Both the position numbers and the translations under genes were made by a program. The notes under the pieces are model-generated. The model did not search any database. It had not been told where the DNA came from and worked only from the letters and a program-made list of their open reading frames with translations. Positions 56,701 to 64,000 of a stretch of DNA of 64,000 nt are shown one piece after another. The first letter of the stretch is position 1. Each line of letters begins with the position of its first letter. This DNA comes from Branchiostoma floridae (taxonomy: Eukaryota; Chordata; Leptocardii; Amphioxiformes; Branchiostomatidae), in assembly GCF_000003815.2 (NCBI RefSeq), contig NC_049991.1, forward strand, positions 15,270,202-15,334,201. Direction: 5' to 3'.

Positions 56701-58232
56701 GGTGAAAATAAGTAACGCTACCTAGCATTGGGTAGGGATGTAACACCAGAGGCCCCATGTTTCAGAAGTTATTGAAAGAGTAGTTGGTGTTGAATCTGGC
56801 AACCTACAGTTATGAAAATACATATTTTTCATCATGAAGTTCAGACTTTTTGGACAAACGGAGTGAAATTCTGTCTATCCCAACAAGCAAATTTCTGCCC
56901 CCGGACGGAGGGACAAGTCCTGGAGGCAGCCAGTAGCAGTAGCACTGCAGACCGCCTGATCTTTAAGATCCTTTACAATTAAGGGGATGCCGCAAACTGT
57001 CCTCTCAACTGAATTTCAATGATTTTGACTGTGCCAATAACATTTTAACAACCATGTAGAAGCACTGATTTTACGGTAACAGTGTGTAAATATTTGATGA
57101 TTGTGCTGAATGTGCATGACTTTTTTTCATTGTAAATTTTTGTTATTTACAAGAATTGTCTTGCGACAAGAACAGGAAGACTAGTACCAGTGGTGTACTC
57201 TTGGCAACGCCACTGATAAATTTTCTTTAAAAAAATCTCAAACTCTCAAAGCCCTGGTACCAGGCTAGCATGTTGGTTGTTCCTCGGGTGTCTCCAGGAC
57301 CCGTCCTTCTGTCCTAGGATGAAAATGTGACTTTTGGGACAGAGATAATTTCACCCTTTCCGTCCTAAAAAGCTGAACTTCAAGACCTACAGGAAATGGA
57401 TGAACATGTGTTTTCATAGGCTTAAAATAGCAGATTGACCAACAAAAATGAACATCTTGGGCCCCCAAAGAAAGAGTCAGAAAAAATTCAAAGCTGAAGA
57501 CAGTCCTGGCTGGTCCTAGCCTACATTTGTAGGTACCATCCGGGTAGTAGTTCACTGCCATGTTCACTTCTGGCTTCTACTAATCGGCGCCCTCATCCAA
57601 AATTTGGACGATTCCAGACGTTAGAGATGTCAAGGTTCCCAGACAGAATAGCAAAAAAGCGACTGTATAAAGTGTATAAATTAAATAAACGTCGGAGCGA
57701 ACTACTATCCGGATGGTGCCCAGCCCTGGTTGGTCCTGACCTTTTGTCCTGAATGGCCTGGTACTCAGCAGACATCCTGTGGCAGTACTCCTCCCTCCCC
57801 TCGGAGGTGAACTGGAAGCAGAAGTAGTGCAGCAGGAAGGGCCACGCCTCCTTACGCACACTTGGGTCGAGCCCTCCAAAGAAAATGGCCTGAAAAAAGT
57901 ACAAGGCATTAGGTTTTCAAAAAAATCGAAAGCTGACTTTACAGATGATGACTAGCCAAAACTATGATTGATGAAAATATAAATGAGGTGAAGGCAAATT
58001 TCAAATGGCCTAAGAGGAAAGGAAGATAAAACAAAGACAAGGATGATGCTCCATCATGGTTTCTAACCTTCTTCAAGCTCTCCTCATCCTCAACTTGGCC
58101 ACGATCGTTGAAGTAAGACTGCCAGATTTCCAGAGTGATGGTCCCATAGACGTCCTCATCAGGGTGGCACTCGATGGCAGTGACGCTGGGACGGTTAATG
58201 GAGAACTGCCGACAGAACTGGTCAGACAAACC
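50751..58232 (-). CDS. TBC1D16: TBC1 domain family member 16, C-terminal part (Rab GAP)
   Basis: Seven minus-strand exons, GT-AG and in phase: 58068-58232, 57741-57889, 55362-55496, 53363-53549, 52813-52929, 51346-51552, 50751-50969. They encode the last 392 aa. The N-terminal exons lie beyond 64000 or were not recognised. The TBC domain stimulates GTP hydrolysis by Rab GTPases through two catalytic fingers. The Arg finger is in VTVDKDVVRTDR (VxxDxxR) and the Gln finger in GYTQGMSDLLAPV (YxQ). Other conserved blocks are IFFGGLDPSVRKEAWPFLL, FWCFVGLMQNTIFVSSP, WEACWAHYQTDYFHLFI and LLHQFRLLPRIPC. The Cys-rich tail (CKTCGPGMWDSG, ECTGCHNEDGCPYGG) is specific to TBC1D16, whose human member acts on Rab4. 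The protein ends EKFF. Minus-strand AATAAA at 50702-50707 lies about 45 bp past the stop. Confidence 0.93.
51100..51262 (-). pseudogene. Two decayed tandem copies of a TBC1D16 exon end
   Basis: The 3' end of exon 51346-51552 (MHMNGDVVLRK plus donor) is repeated twice in the following intron. The copy at about 51107-51180 still reads MHVNGDLVLRK with a GTGAAA donor-like site. The copy at about 51184-51262 reads MHVNWE then stop. Both keep the ACATGCAT and CTTTCTCAA(A/G)A blocks and a shared CTTCTTCATGTAA tail, with a spacing of about 77 bp. A fainter third trace may lie at 51262-51300. Confidence 0.75.
51655..51765. repeat. Tandem duplication of about 60 bp
   Basis: ACTTTTTAGCTAGGATTTTA followed by TCATGGGGGTCCAAAT occurs twice (about 51664-51700 and 51725-51760), separated by a short CT-rich run. 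Confidence 0.85.
52366..52495. mobile_element. Palindromic repeat R4, copy 2 (MITE-like)
   Basis: Left end CAAATAGCAATTACTCAAGC then AACTGGATAAG. The right end is its complement, ATCCAGTTGCATGAGTAACT then GCTATTTGG. About 130 bp in a TBC1D16 intron. Confidence 0.75.
53624..53825. mobile_element. Inverted-repeat element with 17-bp flanking direct repeats
   Basis: Arms TTGAAGTAATTTAACTGTTA / ATCCAACACAAAAATT are mirrored on the right by AATTTTTGTGTTGGAT and TTAAATTACTTCAA. AAAAGGCAAGATCATTG occurs on both sides (53625-53641 and 53808-53824). It is too long for a usual target duplication, so it may be a nested or local duplication. Confidence 0.7.
55157..55172 (+). other. G-run, possible quadruplex
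   Basis: A poly-T run followed by 8 G, A, 6 G. On the TBC1D16 coding strand it is a C-run, in an intron. Confidence 0.4.
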
Positions 58233-58844
58233 CTGCAAAAACACACCAGGACACACTCAATTTAAAATCCTACAAAGAAATCAAAGATCTAATACATGTA
58301 CCTCATTGAAATACAAATTCTACTTTTGTGCATTTCTTGCTGATTTGGTCTCTGCGTTTCTCCACTGGATCTCATAGATAAGACAATAGCAAAGACGTGC
58401 ATATTGGTAGGCATCCTTCCGCCTTGGTAGATGATGGTAGGTTATGGTAGATGATCATACAAAAAATTCATATTACAACTAGAATTTACAACACTACTTT
58501 CACATCAATTACTTCTCTGAAAATTGCTACAAATTTTGGCATCATTTAGATAGACGATGTATAGAAAAATGTTCTATTTCACATGAAGTGAACTGCAATG
58601 AAACAAATACAGTTTCAGTAAACAAAATGTCTTCTTTTATAGCTGATACATGTGTGTTGATGAACCACACTGGCCTACATACTGCAGGACTGTCCTATCC
58701 ATTTTCTCTGAGTGTGTAATCACAGTCATGACAATGATATCATCATATGACATGATATAGCTGTAAGGTGACACAAAATATAATAATCATCCTATGGGAA
58801 ATGATTCACCTCCTGATTGAGCACAGTCATACCATATACTGTAC

Positions 58845-59048
58845 TGTAAAATGGATTTAAGTTTGCGTGGATTTATTTTTGTGGTAAGAAAATAAACAAA
58901 GTGTCTGCGGTGGTTTAAGTTTGTGGTTAAATCAAGGGGTGGGCAGGTAGAGGACAGAATAGACATTTTTGTGGTCATCTTAAGTTTGTGGTGAAGCAGT
59001 CACCACAAAACATGAAATTGCCATAAAAATTTAAAGAACTACAGTAAA
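58845..59048. repeat. Non-coding repeat with TTTAAGTTTGTGG units
   Basis: TTTAAGTTTG(C/T)G(T)GG occurs about 58856 and 58914, with a close variant (TTAAGTTTGTGG) at 58980. The outer ends are TACTGTA (58849) and its complement TACAGTA (59040). It is similar in style to 'AAGTT-GCGG' repeats widespread in marine invertebrates (from memory). Confidence 0.55.
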
Positions 59049-59633
59049 AATCATCTTCACCATCTGTGCTGAATATTCCTTACAACGCTATTATTCCATG
59101 ACTCATAAACATAAATTCTCATTACAGGCAGGGCATGCAGTGTCCTACATAAAAAAACAATCCTGTAAGCCATACTAAGCTTGGGTTAACTCTCTGGGGT
59201 TAATAATCGGCCAGATTATGGTTAATATCATATTAAGGTCATAGAGTCATGTGACATATGGTGCATATAAGTACCATCAGCAGGGGCTATGGAATTTTAT
59301 GATACAGAGAGTGGGACTTAAATGTAGATTTGAATGAACAGATGGCTGAATGGCCTTTCCAACCTTAATGTAATTGCGTATTTTATGGTGACCTGAGTGC
59401 ACAAAGCCTTCAGGTACACTGGTTTCATAATAGAAACGAGGCTGCAAAATATATGGCAGGATCATTATATTTATTTAGCCTCTGGAAAATCTTGAAAGGA
59501 AAACAGTTCAGAATGGTTGATGTATTTTTCTCAAGATGGGTTATATAGCTTATATATATTTGTATATATTTGCTACTTTCTTGCAAATTTCTATATTAGA
59601 TAGGGGAAAAATTCTTTAATTTTCCTAAGCTTC

Positions 59634-59894
59634 TTTGATAAAGATTCTATGCCAGTGAAGGAAGTGTGTGGTTAAGACTGAGGAGTATATGAGGACAAAT
59701 AATAATTGACATAAAAAATGACTTATCAGAAGTGGTCATTACAGTACAATATACAATATAGCATGTTATTTGATAAAGATTCTATGCCAGTGAAGGAAGT
59801 GTGTGGTTAAGACTTAGGAGTATATGAGGACAAATAATAATTGACATAAAAAATGACTATCAGAAGTTGGCCATTGCAGTACAATATAGCATGT
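59634..59894. repeat. 135-bp tandem duplication
   Basis: TTTGATAAAGATTCTATGCC at 59634 recurs at 59769. The two units stay nearly identical through GTGTGTGGTTAAGACT and CAAATAATAATTGACATAAA, with a few substitutions and a small indel. Confidence 0.9.
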
Positions 59895-60686
59895 CCTCAA
59901 CAGTCACACTCAGCAGTCTCCTAACTTACATCACTGCCAATGGAAATCTACAAAGCAATGAAACAGGGCAATTACACATGTATCAGTCAATCTCACCTTC
60001 ATTGCAGTTGTTAGTTAGGCGGTTTTAGAACTACCAAATATTCAGCACCAAGGCCAATACTTTTAGTCGTCCAGGTTTTGATCTATAGGATGAGTTTGCC
60101 AACTTGTCACAACAAGGTCAATTCAGGTGCAGATTACATTGTATATCCAAACTATTCATCAGCTACCTACACTACAGCACTAAACAGTTCCACCAGTTTG
60201 CGGTAGATGAGGAATCATTCTCGGGGAATTACAAGTGATGGATTACTTGCAATAAGCAGCACCTTTCGATCCAGGTTTCGCGCTGTGAAAAACAATCACG
60301 TTGTGTGAAGGTCAGTTACTTCAGCTCTTTAGGAAGCAAATGTCAAGGTCATACGACCTTTCACATTAATCTTTTGGAAATGACTGGTATGTCAACTTTG
60401 CTGTTACAAATACTTGCATGCACAGCACTGCACATGGTGCAAGGCAATAAATTTGGGAGAAAAAAACTCCAAATCATATCAAACATGTTCCTGTTGACTT
60501 ATGATGTATACTATCATGCATGTATAACTTTGGTGCACAGATGATCCCATAATATGGAAGGCATTATATCCTATCCTTTACTTTACTGAGTGCCAATTCT
60601 GCATCATGCTTCTAATACAGTGGAGGTGAAGATTGGACATAATATGGAATATTGTTAATCCCCAACAACAAACAACCAGAAATGAT

Positions 60687-60760
60687 GCCAAATAGCAGTA
60701 GCTCTAGTAGCTTGAACCAGTTGCTCAAGTAGCTGCTCTTTGAGATATGTTATCATCAGG
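60687..60760. repeat. Palindromic repeat R4, copy 3
   Basis: GCCAAATAGCAGTAGCTC faces CCAGTTGCTCAAGTAGCTGC, then CAGGATGTCTAAATG. Confidence 0.55.
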
Positions 60761-61636
60761 ATGTCTAAATGAAATTAGAAACCTTCATTCATGTAACCAG
60801 AAATCTACTGCCAACACCTCCTGATTCAAGATGCAAGAAAGGCTTTGATCGCAGTCTTAACTTAACAGCTTAAAATGCATGGATACCCAACGGGACTTGC
60901 TAACACAATCTTAGTCAACTCGATTATCAGCCTTTAAATAGAACTCAAGAACCATTTTACAATTCCAGACATTTTGAGGGAACAAATAGTTAAAATATAC
61001 AACAGCATATTGACCCCATGTTAAGTAAATAAATGGACCAATCTAAAAGGAATAGTTCCCAGAAGTACAGGCAAATACTAGAACATCTAAAGCTGTAGAC
61101 AGTCAAACTGTCAGCATAAGACTCTGAGACAGTATATCACAAAGTACGAAACAATATTTCTTTGCAATCCCAACTTTCAAAATGCGCCCAAGGGTGTAGT
61201 TGTGTGTGGTGGAAAATGTTATCTATCAAAAATACTGACAACGTCGTTGCACACAAATTGAAAGCAATAGAACAGAGACGTTCAACAGGTATTCATTGAT
61301 TAATTGATACAAATGAAGAAATGACGGAGGTAGGAGGAATTCAACATGTCACTGGTGAAGAAGCCAGTCAGCTTTTCTCAAATGGATATATTAGAAAGCA
61401 GGTAGTACTTGTGAGATATTTAAGATAGTCGTTGAAGAGTTTTATCAGTCATGTATAAATATTGTTAATAGAATATTCTTCAGTGACACTTTAAAAGGCA
61501 TAAACACGTACCCAAAATTCAGAAGATCAACGCAAGTCTTTTAGTGTCACTGTTTAAAAAATATTTTATTAACTTACTAAAGGTAAGATAGTATTTGTTA
61601 TTGTCCCATAGACTTGTCTGAAAGCAAGGAATCACC

Positions 61637-61735
61637 AAATAGCAATTATTCAAGCAGCTGGATTTGATTTTGGAAATGGTCAGACGTTTCAGATGATATC
61701 AGTTATCTTTTGTCACTGAAGAGATCTTGTTGGTG
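61637..61735. repeat. Palindromic repeat R4, copy 4 (half)
   Basis: CAAATAGCAATTATTCAAGC, AGCTGGAT and TTTTGGAAATGGTCAGACGT, then TATCTTTTGTCACTGAAG. This matches the left arm and interior of the 52366 copy. Confidence 0.6.
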
Positions 61736-64000
61736 CTGAATCTCCTGTTTCCTTCAATGTAACAAAACAAGTTTAACCGGACCCATACTCTTATCTTCCC
61801 AGCAGCTCCCACCCACCACCTTCTTGGAAGTTGTTGTAAGTTTTACAATTCCTCTGTGTGGGCTTTCTGGTGGGCTAGCCAGTTATCACTACTTCAAGTG
61901 ATAAAATGAACATGCCAAATATCACCCCTGCATGACTAGTTTTAAGCACTCTAGAAATGCCCTATGAACACTTTTGTCCCCCAAAGAGATCATAAAGACT
62001 GTGTTCCTGTCACCATGTGGGTGGGTAAGGGATTCTTCATGGTTGAAATGGGAAAACAGACGCACAAACTGTAATCCATGGGGGCTTGAAGAGAGTCATC
62101 ACTATGATGTATTTGTCAGTCGAAACCCTAAAGTTCAGCCTTGCAGGCATCTATAAAATGAAGACTTTAAGTTATTACGAAGGATTCCTAATCATGCTAA
62201 CTTATCAAAGCTTCTTTGAACAAACAATGCATGATATCTGTACATGTACATGGCACTGTATATGTATCATGTACATGGAGAGTTGTTAGCAAATAGAACT
62301 TTTGGCCATCTACATGCATAGGAGCATGTTTGGGATAAGTCTACTTAGTCTCTTGAGGAAGAACAATAGACTTGCAAGGGTATTGCTGTTAAGACAATAT
62401 TGCTTCAATGTGGCATAACTAAGCCACTAAAGCTCTAGACTTAGTCTTGTAAATTGGCTCTTTTGTACGTGTCAAGAGAAATTAACAGCAATAACCCAGG
62501 GGGATGATTTCAATTGATTGATAGGTAGTTCTTTTTTTGTAGAATCATGCTAGCTAGACAGTATAAATGGACCTGATAAATGTCTATAATAACTATAAAA
62601 AAGCCTCTCCTGTACACCTTCATTTTCTATTTGATAAACGCTTTGTCTAAGGGCTAAGGAACAGCCAAACTCAAATGACATATGATTCTTTTTGCCAGAT
62701 GATGACAGGACCAGAAGGACCATGATTGTGAATACATGACAAATCCATTTTTCAAAATGTCAAAATAACAACACTGCTAGTACCATGTAATAGAAAATGG
62801 CAGATGTAACATATACAGCACTGAAGCATACCTTAATCAGATGGCAGAAATGGAGCATGATCTGATCGAAAACCTACCGGTCCTGCTGTTCCAATTACTA
62901 TCCAACCTGTGGTGTTTCAGATTAAAGCTGAGGACTTCTCAATGGAAATTACAGGAGGACCCAAGTGGGTAACTTCATTGATTCTCTTACAACATACTCC
63001 CCAAGAAGGTGAACCTTTGCATTTAGAAATCAGGATAAGTGTTGATGGTTGTTCGGTTGAATATGTATGCCTATGGCTTTCCTCTCAGTCAGGGACTGAT
63101 CCTTGTACTATCTGGGTGCTTTGTCTAGTCTTCAATAGGTATTACAAATCTTTCATGCAGAAATGATGGAATACCAAAACTTATAGCATGAGCAAGACAG
63201 CATGCTATGCATTCAAATCAGTGATATATATACACACTGTCAGCCATTGTACCATTGTGCAACAAACTAAGTCAGTGAATCTCAGAGAATCACCTCAAAG
63301 ACATATCCAGTAACACCATTCTCTACCTAATAAAGCTCTGGGACTACCCATGTGCAGAGAGGTGGAAACAAACCCCGACACCCTCAATTGTAACGACTTC
63401 CTTCTTCAAGTTCTTGGATGACAGTAAAAAGAAATCCAATTTGTACAGATTCTCTCCATGAAAGTTAGACAGTCATTTATCATGGCATTTCGGTTATATC
63501 GGTACAAGTGAACTGGAATAACCTACATAAGAATTGACCCTATGCTGTTTGAAGCAAAGGGAATTTGAAATATACGGGTGTAATTATTTGGGCCTGTGCC
63601 AAAAATGCCAAGCATCTACTCTGCTTTCAAAGGTTATCTTCCAACTATGTTTTATGATCTAAAAACCTACAGAAAAACAAAAGTTTGAAGCAAGAAATGC
63701 CAAACATTGTCTTTTTTGCTGTGGCATGTATATCTACATGATCAAATTTAATGCATAAGAATGAATGCAGCTACAAGACTTTTCAAAGACTGTAGATGCA
63801 GAACACAGTGAATGATGATGATATATGAACTTAGCTGTAACAGATATTCATATAATATCCAAAAGATTTTGTGACTTCACCTTCTCATCACAAGTACACT
63901 AATAGAAATTCACAGTGCCCTCTCAACAAAAGCTATTAATAATCAATCTCAAAAGAAACATTTCAGTCTAGTACATAAACAACTGTGTTGTCAATTTCTC

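Larger units (their letters stand above)
58233..64000. other. Presumed TBC1D16 intron, no exon identified
   Basis: The exon starting at 58232 has a good acceptor, so upstream exons must exist. I saw no segment in the remaining 5.8 kb with TBC1D16-like coding. It holds the repeats listed separately and short AT-rich frames. Confidence 0.5.

Overview
The window looks like nuclear DNA of an intron-rich metazoan, most likely a lancelet (Branchiostoma) or close relative. This is an inference from recognisable animal genes with many short exons, GT-AG introns, and a dense load of small palindromic and tRNA-derived repeats of the kind known from amphioxus. There is one 100-N assembly gap (14712-14811). 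No operon, CRISPR array, phage or bacterial system is present.

Genes were assembled by hand from exon pieces whose splice phases agree. From left to right: (1) 5507-9524, minus: an unrecognised Pro-rich protein with PPxY motifs and a three-fold repeated, beta-trefoil-like C-terminal half. (2) 12323-20584, minus: WBP2 (WW domain-binding protein 2), 7 exons, 257 aa, with a truncated Helitron in its fifth intron. (3) 21320-24404, plus: a small protein resembling the C-terminal domain of IQANK1-like proteins, with a tRNA-Glu(UUC) on the opposite strand in one intron. (4) 25411-34716, plus: cyclin F (CCNF), 16 coding exons, 784 aa, behind a promoter with E2F-, CCAAT- and E-box-like sites. (5) 37690-39083, minus: LDAF1/promethin, 171 aa. 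(6) 39781-47285, plus: mitochondrial tyrosyl-tRNA synthetase YARS2, 13 exons, 473 aa. (7) 50751-58232, minus: the C-terminal 392 aa of TBC1D16 (Rab GAP), continuing beyond the right edge.

WBP2 and the IQANK1-like gene diverge from a 0.7-kb spacer, and LDAF1 and YARS2 diverge from a 0.7-kb region that may be a shared promoter. The products do not form one pathway: they cover transcriptional co-activation, cell-cycle ubiquitination, lipid-droplet assembly, mitochondrial translation and Rab regulation.

The rest is mobile and repetitive DNA. It includes a Helitron fragment with a C76-type deubiquitinase-like domain, cut within its HUH motif; a CR1/Jockey-like LINE tail; tRNA-derived SINE material; four or more palindromic MITEs with 8-10 bp target duplications; a 664-bp foldback element; two minisatellites; several tandem duplications; and an unusual set of decaying copies of one TBC1D16 exon end. 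The far left (1-5500) and far right (58.3-64 kb) hold no gene I can identify with confidence.
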